64,000 nt of DNA, taken from contig JAGPVP010000123.1 in the NCBI GenBank assembly GCA_018066965.1, forward strand, positions 34,169 to 98,168, in the 5' to 3' direction. This document shows, one piece after another, positions 34,955-44,768 of the stretch. The DNA is from Zhongshania sp. Lineage in GTDB: Bacteria > Pseudomonadota > Gammaproteobacteria > Pseudomonadales > Spongiibacteraceae. The translations under genes were made by a program, and so were the position numbers. The notes beneath the pieces are model-generated. The model was not told the DNA's origin. It was given only the letters and a program-made list of their open reading frames with translations, and made no database searches. Numbering within the stretch: the first letter of the stretch is position 1; each line of letters begins with the position of its first letter.

Positions 34955-35794
34955 CTACGCAGGAATAGCTTTTTGCAACGATGGCGCGGTTTCATCTTTC
35001 GCTAACACGCCGATCGCCGAGGGAATAAACTTCGATGCGCCATAAACAGCTAAGGTACAAAGCCCCATTGTTAGTATAGTCGCAGCCCATATCATACCTT
35101 GACTAAATTCCGCATCAGAAAGGTGTAAGGCAACAATAATTGGCGCACCCAAACCACAGTTTGCCCCCATCATCGTGATTGGGAAAATCGCAAATAGACC
35201 AAGCAAACCAATCGGGCTCGAAACACGCCGCCAAAACTGAACAGCAAGAACGGTAAACAAGATAACTTGTGTACCCTCAAGAACACCGATTACCAAAGGA
35301 TAATTCCAAAGGCGCATTACATAAGGGCCGTAGTAGGTGTAAACGCCAGTGCCGGTGCCAATCATTTCAAAAACACAAGATGCAGTAATCTCTGCCAGCC
35401 AAATCAAAAACAACGTAGATTTAGTTGCGCGACCGTCATATAGCATTTTCCCCGCATAAAGACAGGCAGAGGAGTAAAGAATCATATAGCCGCTGTGCGT
35501 CCAGTTCGGCTGAACAATACCGAACGCGGTAAAGTGAGACCACATCGCACCAGAAACACCATTAGAAACATCGTAAAACCACAAATCAAAAGCGACGTCG
35601 TACAGTGGTTCGATATATGCCCCAACACCCGCCGCCAACACCGCGATAAAATAAAATGGCGTGCGCTGGCGCAAGCCCATACGTGCCGCAATAATAAGCA
35701 TAATCAGAACTATGCCCCAACTAGCCCAAGTAAACACACTCTGCCAAAACAAGTTCAGCTCACCGGCCATGACCTCTGGAGGTACAAGACTCAT
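34955..35794 (-). CDS. Polytopic membrane protein of unknown function
   Basis: A 279-residue protein with about seven hydrophobic segments, near residues 18-40, 46-64, 95-120, 125-150, 160-185, 195-225 and 230-252. I do not recognise the family. Conserved-looking polar residues lie next to or inside membrane segments: Glu in AYIEPLYD, His in NWTHSGYM, Glu in CVFEMIGTGTGVYTYYG, and Cys in GANCGLGAP. It is downstream of a metal-dependent hydrolase gene with a 79-base gap and no terminator between, so they are probably one operon. A role as a membrane partner, channel or lipid enzyme of that hydrolase is only a guess. Confidence 0.6.
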   Translation of the reverse strand: MSLVPPEVMAGELNLFWQSVFTWASWGIVLIMLIIAARMGLRQRTPFYFIAVLAAGVGAYIEPLYDVAFDLWFYDVSNGVSGAMWSHFTAFGIVQPNWTHSGYMILYSSACLYAGKMLYDGRATKSTLFLIWLAEITASCVFEMIGTGTGVYTYYGPYVMRLWNYPLVIGVLEGTQVILFTVLAVQFWRRVSSPIGLLGLFAIFPITMMGANCGLGAPIIVALHLSDAEFSQGMIWAATILTMGLCTLAVYGASKFIPSAIGVLAKDETAPSLQKAIPA

Positions 35795-35873
35795 TATTAT
35801 TCTCCTAATAAACTCGTTTAAATTCGTCTAAGCGAATAAATTAATACCTTTTAAAAGCAGCGATATTCAATAC

Positions 35874-36746
35874 TTATGCGGGAATAGTTTCTCTCGCACG
35901 ATCAGCCATCTTATTGAGATCTAAAGTTTCTGAGGCAATGATCAAAACCTCCTCACAACCTGGAGGTGCTTTCAGGTTTTTAGGGTTATACCAGGGCGTA
36001 CAGGCCCGCAAAATTCTAGGTGTAATAAAGAAGAACATACCGGAATACGAACTTAGCTTACGCAGAAAGGCTTTAGGCCCTCTCTCCATACGGCCAGCTT
36101 TTTTATCTTCCTCTTGCATATACTCACTAAGAGGAACAGCAAAGCCCAACAAGTGAAAAGTTGCCTTCATTATTCCGCCAACACGCCCCCAATAAGTACC
36201 GTATAACTCTTCTACAACGTTGAAGGCACAGCTGCGATGTTCAAACTCTTCAGAAAGGTGCCAGCGCCACAGAGAAAGCGTAATTAAATCAACGTCATTA
36301 TCTTTCAAACGCTTATTTGCCTGAACGAGAAAATACGTAGCAAATATAGGACCCGCTGTCTCAAAACCTTCTGCATAAAGCATCGCATGACGTAGCCCAT
36401 ATTCACGGTCAAATCGCTCATAATCAGCCCGCAACTTATCGGTGTACTTATCCATTTCTGGGTAATAACCCAAACCTCTCACCATATCGTTAAAGGCCAT
36501 ATGGGTTTTAGAGTGATTAGCTTCCTGCTTACAAAATAATTCGCAATCTGCGTAGAGATCTTCTCTATCTTCAGGAAGCAATTTCTTAGACTTGGCTAGA
36601 GCGCGTATTAAATAACCTTCCAACAACGGAAGACCGATACTTACCGCATTCCAAAACTGAGCCAGCTCAGGATCCTTAGGTATCCAATCAATCCTTGCTT
36701 TCGAAAAATCACACTCGATTTTGCGCGCTTCTGGTTTAATATTCAT
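35874..36746 (-). CDS. Metal-dependent hydrolase, PF10118-like
   Basis: A 290-residue protein resembling the PF10118 (COG3687) predicted metal-dependent hydrolases. These have an all-helical, ferritin-like look with carboxylate and His ligands. Candidate ligands are in CKQEANHSKTHMAFND, Glu in MLYAEGFETAGPIFA, and WHLSEEFEHRSCAFNV. No signal peptide is seen. A hydrophobic segment near residues 190-205 and another near 235-245 may contact a membrane. The substrate is unknown. In my recollection such genes are common near lipid, alkane or steroid metabolism genes in marine bacteria and actinobacteria, but no such genes lie here. Confidence 0.7.
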   Translation of the reverse strand: MNIKPEARKIECDFSKARIDWIPKDPELAQFWNAVSIGLPLLEGYLIRALAKSKKLLPEDREDLYADCELFCKQEANHSKTHMAFNDMVRGLGYYPEMDKYTDKLRADYERFDREYGLRHAMLYAEGFETAGPIFATYFLVQANKRLKDNDVDLITLSLWRWHLSEEFEHRSCAFNVVEELYGTYWGRVGGIMKATFHLLGFAVPLSEYMQEEDKKAGRMERGPKAFLRKLSSYSGMFFFITPRILRACTPWYNPKNLKAPPGCEEVLIIASETLDLNKMADRARETIPA

Positions 36747-37258
36747 TGCCTTGCCCTCTATTTCGACCCCTATGCATTAGTCTTAGGTACGGAGTCTGAT
36801 TGCACTTACAGCGTGGTCGACAAACATGTGCGGCCTCTTGATTGTATTCAACCACATATTGACCTCAAGATCAATATAGGATGACCGACATCTTACGCAG
36901 GTAAAATAGCCAATTTCTAGGTGAATCAGGCTCAACAACCCGTCTCATTAACGCGATGGTGCACATCGAATTCATCAAAAAATTACTGGGTAAATAGTGG
37001 CGCAAATACTCTATCTAACCGCGCCGAAAGCATTTACCAGATAGATAGCAAAATACTAGCTAACTGCGATAAGAAATCTTCTACCTAGGTATATACTTCA
37101 AAACTATTAATAGCGGGGACGCTCAGCTGGACCGGCTAATAGCGCTGTGATGGAGGCCCTTTTTCCGACTAAAACTTAGCGAGCCTTAGCCGAAAATTCA
37201 GGATGTCGTAGAAAGAACTAACTCTTCTTATAAATAAATTTCCGAAATTTAAACCCGA
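36747..37258. other. Gene-free region between the hydrolase gene and opgH
   Basis: About 510 bases with no credible coding sequence. It must hold the promoter of the hydrolase unit and the end of the opgH transcript. A weak, AT-only dyad (TAAATTTCCGAAATTTA) sits just past the opgH stop. I see no clear terminator, repeat or RNA gene. Confidence 0.5.
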
Positions 37259-39424
37259 TCAAATACGGGAATACTCATCATCAACAGGCCGCGTAGAGAC
37301 ATCTTCATCACCAGCAATTAATGCCAATAGCTCCCGCCTAGTAAGCACGGCTAACAATTCATTTTGGTCTAGCCAAGATTCCAGCTCTTGTAGTGAATCC
37401 GTATGGCGAATTTTCCACTCTGCCGTCACTGCAGGTGCATTAAATATGTATTCGCTGCAGGATTTAGGCAGTTGCTTACTATGCCATTGATAGAAGTAGC
37501 CATTAGCAAGCAAGGTTTGCAAAGGCTTACTGGCATCGTAATTCGCCTCGCCGGCATCAATAATTTCTTGATTCAATAAGCTAAGAATCTCGCTAGGCCG
37601 CTTTTCTTCTGGCGCCCTTAACAAACCAAACCACGCAATCCCCCGCCCTCCGCTGCGGCCACCACTCACCCAAGACAGTGGCATCGACAGCATTAAACCC
37701 CCACTAAGCGGAAGCAACCACAAAAACAGTTCTATACTATTTAGGTAGGCCACGGCTGCCAGAATAATTCCAAACAAGGTATGCCCTCGATGCACTCGCC
37801 ACACCGCCCCCCAAGACAGGGCACCATCATTGCGGGATTGTGGTTTCCAGCCACTATCACGCCCCATTAATATCGAACAAACCACGCTAAACTGAGCCAC
37901 CATTAAGATTGGTGCATACAACGCAGAAAGTAGACTTTCCAGAAAAATACTCAAGGTAAGCAGTACCGGACCACCAAATGCACTACATTGCCGAAAATGA
38001 ACTAGTGCAGAAAACCAAGAAAATACCTTCGGTGCGAACACGATCGCCATGGAAATGTAAAATAAATTGAGCGCCCTCTCAGCATCAAACACCGGCCAAA
38101 CCGGAAACAAAGAGAAACTAGCAAAATACTCTGGACGCACAATAAAAGCTTGTAAGGCAATCGACAAACCCAGCACTATCAGCAGCAACCAAAACACCGC
38201 GCTCAGGTAAGAGAAAATCCCCACCAAGATGTGGATACGCGACGCAAAAGACAAACCTTGTGCACACAGTAAACGACTGTGTTGTAGGTTTCCCTGACAC
38301 CAACGTCGATCTCGTATCAACACATCTACCAGTGACGATGGCGACTCCTCGTAGGACCCACCGAGATCAGTATCAAACCGCACGCCCCAGCCAGCGCGGC
38401 GCAGAAACGCCGCTTCGATAAAGTCATGACTGAGCACATGTCCCCCAAAAGGAGGCTTGCCAGATAGAATTGGTAAGCTGCACGCATCGGCAAAGGCCTG
38501 AGTGCGAATAATTGCATTGTGTCCCCAAAAGTTAGACGACAAGCCATGCCATGCCGATAATCCAGCCGCATAAATCGGGCCATAGCAATGATTAGCAAAT
38601 TGCTGCAAACGACCGTAGAGGCTTTTAGCGCGAATGATGGTTGGCAGGGTTTGAATGAGACCAACATGCGGTGCCGCAGCCAATCGGTTTGACAGTGCAA
38701 TAAAAGTCTCGGCACTCATCAGACTATCGGCATCTAAAACAATCATCGCTGGGTACGCCCCTCCCCAGCGACTTACCCAATCGGCTATATTTCCGGCCTT
38801 GCGCTCTTCGTTTGTTAAACGTTTCCGATAGTAAACAGCGCAAGCCGCCTCATCTGAATTCAGCAAATCCATGAAGACTTGCTCTTCTGCAATCCATGCA
38901 TGTGGATCGCTGGTGTCGCTAAGAATAAAGAAAGCATACTGACCGGGTGCTTTGACCAGAAGCTCAGAACGCATTGCCTTGATCGCCGCTGCCACTCGGT
39001 GAGGCTCTTCACTATAGACAGGTAGCAATATGGCCGTTTTAATCGGCGCGACATCGCTGGATTCCAAGTGCCGTTTACGCAGGGGATTCAAGCACACTAA
39101 AAACCCCAATACCGCTTGCGCAAAAGCAAAGGCAATCCAGACAAAATTTATACTGAATAAGCTTAGAAATACCCACTGAAGGAGCGTTATCGTATTCGTG
39201 CTCAGCACACCATGCATCTCGGTGATGCCATAAATCGAGAGGCTAACGGTAATTCCGAGAATGATCAGCCGGGCAAGTAGCACGCTGACCACCGCCCATC
39301 CATTACGTGTATTTACTCGCCATGCCTCCCGGCGTTCGTGCACCTTATGCCGAGGCATAAGCAGAGGGCATTCCTTGGGCAGAGATCGCTCAGTGTGTGG
39401 CTCAGGCCGCAGCGCAGAATTCAT
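37259..39424 (-). CDS. opgH: Periplasmic glucan glucosyltransferase OpgH (MdoH)
   Basis: A 721-residue inner-membrane GT2 glycosyltransferase that makes the beta-1,2 backbone of osmoregulated periplasmic glucans. Helices near residues 45-70 and 85-110 precede the catalytic domain. That domain has TAILLPVYSEEP, the metal site LDADSLM and the RDRRWCQGN motif. More helices follow from about residue 400. It is shorter than E. coli MdoH (847), mostly by lacking the long N-terminal tail. I chose the ATG at 39424, which overlaps the opgG stop as TGATG; a TTG at 39436 is an alternative. Confidence 0.95.
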   Translation of the reverse strand: MNSALRPEPHTERSLPKECPLLMPRHKVHERREAWRVNTRNGWAVVSVLLARLIILGITVSLSIYGITEMHGVLSTNTITLLQWVFLSLFSINFVWIAFAFAQAVLGFLVCLNPLRKRHLESSDVAPIKTAILLPVYSEEPHRVAAAIKAMRSELLVKAPGQYAFFILSDTSDPHAWIAEEQVFMDLLNSDEAACAVYYRKRLTNEERKAGNIADWVSRWGGAYPAMIVLDADSLMSAETFIALSNRLAAAPHVGLIQTLPTIIRAKSLYGRLQQFANHCYGPIYAAGLSAWHGLSSNFWGHNAIIRTQAFADACSLPILSGKPPFGGHVLSHDFIEAAFLRRAGWGVRFDTDLGGSYEESPSSLVDVLIRDRRWCQGNLQHSRLLCAQGLSFASRIHILVGIFSYLSAVFWLLLIVLGLSIALQAFIVRPEYFASFSLFPVWPVFDAERALNLFYISMAIVFAPKVFSWFSALVHFRQCSAFGGPVLLTLSIFLESLLSALYAPILMVAQFSVVCSILMGRDSGWKPQSRNDGALSWGAVWRVHRGHTLFGIILAAVAYLNSIELFLWLLPLSGGLMLSMPLSWVSGGRSGGRGIAWFGLLRAPEEKRPSEILSLLNQEIIDAGEANYDASKPLQTLLANGYFYQWHSKQLPKSCSEYIFNAPAVTAEWKIRHTDSLQELESWLDQNELLAVLTRRELLALIAGDEDVSTRPVDDEYSRI

Positions 39425-40998
39425 CAAGGCAGCCAACGGCGATTAATCCAGCGGAACAGCCAGGTTTCTGCAACCGGCTTGGCGTTCTGAGTTAATTGCA
39501 CTCTTAATTCAGCCATATCTGCGCCATCCGGATCAAAGATCACGAACACCCTCGCCCCCTGAGTTTCTGGGTTTGTCTGGATAATAGTTTCCACTATATT
39601 GCCCTGGCTAATAGACGCATTCACAACAACATCCTTCACCTGCTCAGCATCCAAACCAGCGTAATCGATCACCACTTCCTGATGAGAGGTAAATAGCTTT
39701 ACCCCAGCGGCACTGCGGACTACGCGCGCCTGCTTCGCACTTGGTCGAATATCGTTCGGCCAAGTTAGGCGATAGGAGAATTCATAGGGCTCGCCCTGTT
39801 TGAGGACATCTGCCGGCCGCCAATAGGCAATAATATTGTCATTGGACTCGGCATTCGAAGGTATTTCTACTAACTGTACCGCACCCTGCCCCCAGTCATT
39901 CATGGGCTCTACCCACGCCGAAGGTCGATTCTGGTACGTCGCTTCTAAATCCTGATAGCCCTCAAATTTTCGCTGGCGCTGAATCAAGCCAAAGCCTTTC
40001 GGATTAACATCTGCAAACGCACTTATCTGCAAGTTAGCTGGGTTATTCAAGGGTCGCCAAACCCATTCACCGTTATTACGCTCTATCGCCAGAGCCTCGG
40101 AATCATGTACCGCTGGACGATAGTCCGACACTTTTGAACGCACTAACGGTCCATGCATAAACATCGAGGTGAGCGGAGCCAAGCCAATATGCGCCAGATC
40201 TCGTCGCGGAAATAAAACCGCTGTTACGTCCATACGGGTAGAAGCTCCCGGATAAATACCGAATCGATACGCACCCGTGACACTTTTGCTGTCGAGCAAG
40301 GCATGCACCACAATGGCATACTGACCTTTAGCTGGTCTCTCAATCCAAAACCGCTTAAATAAAGGAAATTCCTCACCGTGCTGTTCAGCAACATCGATGG
40401 CCAAGCCACGAGCAGAAATGCCATAAGATTGCCCTTTAGACACCGCACGAAAATAGCTTGCCCCCTGAAACACCACAAACTCATCCTGATAATCATCCTT
40501 ATTAATAGGATAATGCAGACGCAATCCGGCGTACTTGCCAACATCTGCAAGGATTTGCGCTATCGACGGCTCAGGCACCCGAAATGATTGCTCGTTGATC
40601 TCAACTGGAACCGCTTTACCGTTTTCCACCACATCAATATCGACTAGCTGATTAAATAAATAACCGGGGGCAAATAATTGCACCGAAAACCGCGTGGGGG
40701 TGTTACCCCACACTGCCGCATTTTGCTGGAAATTGATCTGTCGATACGTCGAGTAATCAAGGCTAGTTAGCGACTCAGGGGCTGACGGTGGCTCAACAAA
40801 GGGCTGGCTAGCCAAGGCTTCGGCCAATTTGACAACAGACTCATGCGAGAACGGCGTTACTGACTTTTTTGCCGTGTCAGCATAAGTAGTAGAAATAAGC
40901 CCCCAAATTAAAGTTAGAAAGAAAGTTTGACGGAAAAACATTAGCCACGTGAAACCGCTAAGGTGCTGGCGATTGATAATTTGTAGGCAAGTAAACAA
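39424..40998 (-). CDS. opgG: Periplasmic glucan biosynthesis protein OpgG (MdoG)
   Basis: A 524-residue periplasmic protein needed for building or branching osmoregulated periplasmic glucans. The export signal is FFRQTFFLTLIWGLISTTYA. Family blocks include YPINKDDYQDEFVVFQGASYFRAV, EFPLFKRFWIERP and DWGQGAVQLVEIP. The start is probably the TTG at 40998, because a strong GGGAGGAG ribosome binding site lies just before it; the ATG at 40941 has none. The N-terminus is then about 19 residues longer before the hydrophobic core than in E. coli. It is first in opgG-opgH. Confidence 0.95.
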   Translation of the reverse strand: MFTCLQIINRQHLSGFTWLMFFRQTFFLTLIWGLISTTYADTAKKSVTPFSHESVVKLAEALASQPFVEPPSAPESLTSLDYSTYRQINFQQNAAVWGNTPTRFSVQLFAPGYLFNQLVDIDVVENGKAVPVEINEQSFRVPEPSIAQILADVGKYAGLRLHYPINKDDYQDEFVVFQGASYFRAVSKGQSYGISARGLAIDVAEQHGEEFPLFKRFWIERPAKGQYAIVVHALLDSKSVTGAYRFGIYPGASTRMDVTAVLFPRRDLAHIGLAPLTSMFMHGPLVRSKVSDYRPAVHDSEALAIERNNGEWVWRPLNNPANLQISAFADVNPKGFGLIQRQRKFEGYQDLEATYQNRPSAWVEPMNDWGQGAVQLVEIPSNAESNDNIIAYWRPADVLKQGEPYEFSYRLTWPNDIRPSAKQARVVRSAAGVKLFTSHQEVVIDYAGLDAEQVKDVVVNASISQGNIVETIIQTNPETQGARVFVIFDPDGADMAELRVQLTQNAKPVAETWLFRWINRRWLP

Positions 40999-41441
40999 CT
41001 AACTCCTCCCTGGAAAAATCAAAAAAAAGGAAACCCAAGACTTAGCGACGCAAAGTCAGTGGGTATGACAACAAAAGTATTTTTAATATCCATCACCGCT
41101 ATGTTTGATACAGGACGCTGCGGGGAACTAGATAACAAAATTCGAACGGAATAAGGAAAGGATCGGATTAATAAGCAGCTACAATACACTTAAGTCATTA
41201 CTAAACACCTTCACTCATTTGTGTACGCGTCGGCTTTCATTTCTGGTAACGTCAGCTATGGTATTTTTTACAAGAACTGGCATCTATTTCTCCGTGAAAC
41301 GGGATGACCATATCTATTTATGTAGCCATTAAGCCAACTGGGCGTGTTAAATACGCACTGAAAACCGAAAGGCAGCGCATGTCATCTTGTACTCAAAATC
41401 ATAAAATACCTAATCAAGCTTTGCTGCTTTTAAGGAAAACT
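40999..41441. other. Divergent promoter region between opgG and the mscK-like gene
   Basis: About 440 bases with no convincing gene. It must carry the promoters for opgGH (-) and the channel gene (+), but I cannot fix exact -10/-35 elements. An in-frame upstream start for the channel at 41304 lies here and is judged unlikely. Confidence 0.5.
41003..41010 (-). promoter_or_regulatory. Strong ribosome binding site setting a TTG start for opgG
   Basis: On the - strand GGGAGGAG is followed by TTAG and the TTG codon at 40998. The later ATG at 40941 is preceded by no purine-rich site. This decides the start. Confidence 0.75.
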
Positions 41442-44400
41442 ATGTTGATTATCACAACAAACAGATTAAATGCCATTGCCTCCGGCAAAAGTAGCAAGTT
41501 AATTAAGACCCGACATCAATCACGCCAGCTTTTTTCAAACACACTAGCCGTGGCTTTCTTAATATTGAGTATTACGACAAGCCCTGCCTATGCTACAGCG
41601 GCAATCGCGCCACAAAATATCAACGACATCCAACTTCGGCTGAATGCCGCTCAATCCTCGGAAAAGCTCAGTGCTGAACAGCGCGACTTTGTTGTCCAAC
41701 TCTACCAAAAAACGATAGATAATCTGACGCAAGCGACTGAGGATCGAAACCAAACTCAAGGATATATAGCCCAAATAGCAAGCGCCACATCCAGCCTGAC
41801 CGATATACAGCAAAAGCTCGACCAAACCCTTCCAGATGTCGATGTGGGCGGTAAGCTTGACCTTCTTGAAAAACGCTTACTCAATCAGCAGGCAACATTA
41901 CTAGAACTACACAGCGAAGAAACGGACATAAATGCGCGAATTCTGGCTGCGCAACAAGACGTATCGCCACTTATTGAAGCGGCATTGCAAAAAAAATTAA
42001 CCGCCGAAACGCAGCTAGCGGAAAGTCCAGAAAGTGAAACAACAGAACTCGCCAAAGCACGCAGAGCCTTTAACCTGAGTGAAGGCGACGCCGCGAATGC
42101 ACGAGTGGAATTATTACGACAACGATTGATTTCCCGAGACTCCAGACTTGAAATTCTGGATTTTCAGCAACGTTTGGTCATACGCAAAATCAATATCACC
42201 AATCGGGCTATTGGCAAACTTCAAGACGCTGTCAGCGGCGCCCGTCAAAATCAAGCAGATGCCATTGCAGAACGTGCGCAACAACACCTTGTTCAGCTTG
42301 AGCATGCTGATGAGGACATTAAAACCGTTGCCAAAGACAACGCGGAACTGGCTACAGATATCGCCAGCATCACCGCTCGCACAGATGATTTACTCAATAC
42401 GCTGAGCACCCTGCGGGACGAACGCGCTTACGTCGAGCGCTACTCCAACAGCATGTCTCAGCAACTGGCGATTACTGGCGCCGATCGCCTTTCTACGCTA
42501 GGGGTCGATTTGCTCACCCAGCGTCAGCAGTTTTTTCAACGTTCGGCCCTAACACTGAAGCCTAAAGAACTAGACGAAGAACTCGCCCGCGCCCAACTTA
42601 CCAAACTTCGACTAGAAGATCGCCAATATGTAATGACCAAAACCGACCATAGCAGTTTCGGCTCACTACGCGACGATTTGCGTGAAGAACAAACTCAACT
42701 GCTTCAGGACGGCACCAAAATTTACCGGCGCTACATTGAAACAATAATGACTACCCGAAGTGAAAATATCGCCTTGAGCACAAAAACGGCTGAATACATA
42801 GAGCTTCTCAATAGCCGCCTGTTGTGGATACCGAGTACTACCCCGCTGTGGGTTCAACTAAAACAAGTCATGACGCATAACACCCTTTGGTCCGAGCGTT
42901 TACCCAAATGGCAAGCAAACGCATTATCGAACAATGAACAGTGGAACAATAAGTGGCTGCTATTTTTACTCATTATTCCCGGATGTATTATTCTATTCAA
43001 AGCACGATTACTTACTACTTTAGAAACCTTGGCGACCAACGTCGGCAATGTGAATCGAGACCGGTTTTCATATACTGCAGCGGCACTTCTTATATCCCTT
43101 ATACTCGCTTCACCCGGCCCTTTAGCCCTTGCCTTCTTAGCGAACTTAACGTCCAACGGCGGCGCATTTACACAGCAAATTCACCAAGGTCTTCAGAATG
43201 CGGCGGGCTTATGGCTATTACTAAATATTTTTCGAGAAATCTGCAGGAAAAATGGGATTGCTGAGTTCCACTTTAAATGGCGCATAGACATAATCACCAT
43301 CACTAGAAAAAGCCTAAGCTGGCTTACCTTAACACTCGTTTTTGTATCACTTTTTATACCTATCGCCGACCACGTTAGCAATGGCAACACCATTATTAGC
43401 CAAATACTTTTTGGTATATCGTCTTTGGCGCTAGCCTACGTGACTCACCGTGTACTATGGCAATTATTCCTGTTAAGAAACCACGTTTCTCACCGGCAAA
43501 TCACCGTTAAATATATCGTCCATGCTTTTGCTGTTTGCATTCCATTGATCCTGCTAGGCCTTTCTTGGAGCGGCTATCATTTTTCTGCACTAATGATTCA
43601 AAACAAACTCTTTGTCACCGCGTGCTTGCTGGCGGTCCTCTTTATATTTTACTCCCTTACTTTGCGAATATTCTCTGTTATTGAAAGACGTATGAGCCTT
43701 GAACGACTGCGCGATAAACGCAAAGCCGAGCAAGTGCAACATGCCCACCGTCAAGCGGCCGATAACGCAGGCGAGGGAATGCCTGAATCAATTGAAGCCA
43801 CCGAATACGACATGGACACGATCACCCAACAAACCAGAGGTTTTCTAGCTTTATTAACCGGCGTTGCGGCCATCGTTTTAGTCTGGGGGCTATGGGCAGA
43901 AATACTGCCGGCGCTGAGCGTACTCAATAATGTAGAGCTTTGGCATGTGGCGGGCGATGATCCCGCAATGGGTGAAAAAGCAATCACCCTCGCCGACGGC
44001 ATCATTGCCATCATTATGATGACATTAACCTACTTAGGCGCGCGCAATTTACCTGGGATTTTAGAAATTTCGATTTTGCGCAAGCTACGGCTAGAAGCCG
44101 GCAGCAGCTATGCCATCACCACAGTAGTGAAATATATTATCGTGATGGCTGGCATTATCGTTTCGCTTAATATTATCGGCGCCCAGTGGTCAAAATTACA
44201 GTGGCTCATCGCCGCATTAGGTGTCGGCCTTGGTTTCGGCTTACAGGAAATTGTGGCTAATTTTGTTTCCGGCCTGCTCATTTTATTCGAGCGCCCCATT
44301 CGCGTCGGTGACACCGTCACCGTGGGTGGTCACACTGGAACAGTGACCCGTATTCGTATTCGCGCGACAACACTCACTGACTGGGATCGCAAGGAACAAA

Positions 44401-44768
44401 TAATCCCCAACAAAACCTTTATTACCGAACAACTCACCAACTGGACATTGAGTGACTCCATCACCCGGCAAATTATAAAAGTAGGCGTTGCTTACGGCTC
44501 CGATGTTCTGGCCGTACATAAATTGCTCTCTAAAGTCATTGAAGGTAACCGCCGTATTACCAAAGATCCCCCACCCTCGGTCTTTTTTGTCGGCTTCGGA
44601 GACAGCAGCCTCGACTTCGAACTACGCGTATTTGTACCTAGCATGCTGGATATCATGCCTTTAGTTCACGAGATTCACGTGGAAATTGAAGCAACGTTAC
44701 GGCAGCACAAAATAGAAATTCCGTTTCCACAACGGGACATATGGATCAGATCAGAGGAAGAGAAATAG
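41442..44768 (+). CDS. Large MscS-family mechanosensitive channel, MscK-like
   Basis: A 1108-residue inner-membrane channel that opens on membrane tension and releases solutes after a drop in osmolarity. A signal peptide ends near residue 50 (SITTSPAYA). A long periplasmic alpha-helical, coiled-coil-rich domain runs to about residue 500 (many Gln/Glu/Arg heptads). About eleven membrane helices follow from residue 505. The last of these is the MscS pore, with ALGVGLGFGLQEIVANFVSGL, and then the cytoplasmic beta/alpha vestibule. Domain order and length fit MscK/KefA (E. coli 1120). The ATG at 41442 has an AAGGA site 5 bases before it. It is divergent from opgGH. Confidence 0.9.
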   Translation: MLIITTNRLNAIASGKSSKLIKTRHQSRQLFSNTLAVAFLILSITTSPAYATAAIAPQNINDIQLRLNAAQSSEKLSAEQRDFVVQLYQKTIDNLTQATEDRNQTQGYIAQIASATSSLTDIQQKLDQTLPDVDVGGKLDLLEKRLLNQQATLLELHSEETDINARILAAQQDVSPLIEAALQKKLTAETQLAESPESETTELAKARRAFNLSEGDAANARVELLRQRLISRDSRLEILDFQQRLVIRKINITNRAIGKLQDAVSGARQNQADAIAERAQQHLVQLEHADEDIKTVAKDNAELATDIASITARTDDLLNTLSTLRDERAYVERYSNSMSQQLAITGADRLSTLGVDLLTQRQQFFQRSALTLKPKELDEELARAQLTKLRLEDRQYVMTKTDHSSFGSLRDDLREEQTQLLQDGTKIYRRYIETIMTTRSENIALSTKTAEYIELLNSRLLWIPSTTPLWVQLKQVMTHNTLWSERLPKWQANALSNNEQWNNKWLLFLLIIPGCIILFKARLLTTLETLATNVGNVNRDRFSYTAAALLISLILASPGPLALAFLANLTSNGGAFTQQIHQGLQNAAGLWLLLNIFREICRKNGIAEFHFKWRIDIITITRKSLSWLTLTLVFVSLFIPIADHVSNGNTIISQILFGISSLALAYVTHRVLWQLFLLRNHVSHRQITVKYIVHAFAVCIPLILLGLSWSGYHFSALMIQNKLFVTACLLAVLFIFYSLTLRIFSVIERRMSLERLRDKRKAEQVQHAHRQAADNAGEGMPESIEATEYDMDTITQQTRGFLALLTGVAAIVLVWGLWAEILPALSVLNNVELWHVAGDDPAMGEKAITLADGIIAIIMMTLTYLGARNLPGILEISILRKLRLEAGSSYAITTVVKYIIVMAGIIVSLNIIGAQWSKLQWLIAALGVGLGFGLQEIVANFVSGLLILFERPIRVGDTVTVGGHTGTVTRIRIRATTLTDWDRKEQIIPNKTFITEQLTNWTLSDSITRQIIKVGVAYGSDVLAVHKLLSKVIEGNRRITKDPPPSVFFVGFGDSSLDFELRVFVPSMLDIMPLVHEIHVEIEATLRQHKIEIPFPQRDIWIRSEEEK

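Noticed and set aside
41304..41441. Upstream start for the mechanosensitive channel
   Set aside because: The region is not hydrophobic or conserved-looking, and the ATG at 41442 has a good AAGGA site before the signal peptide.
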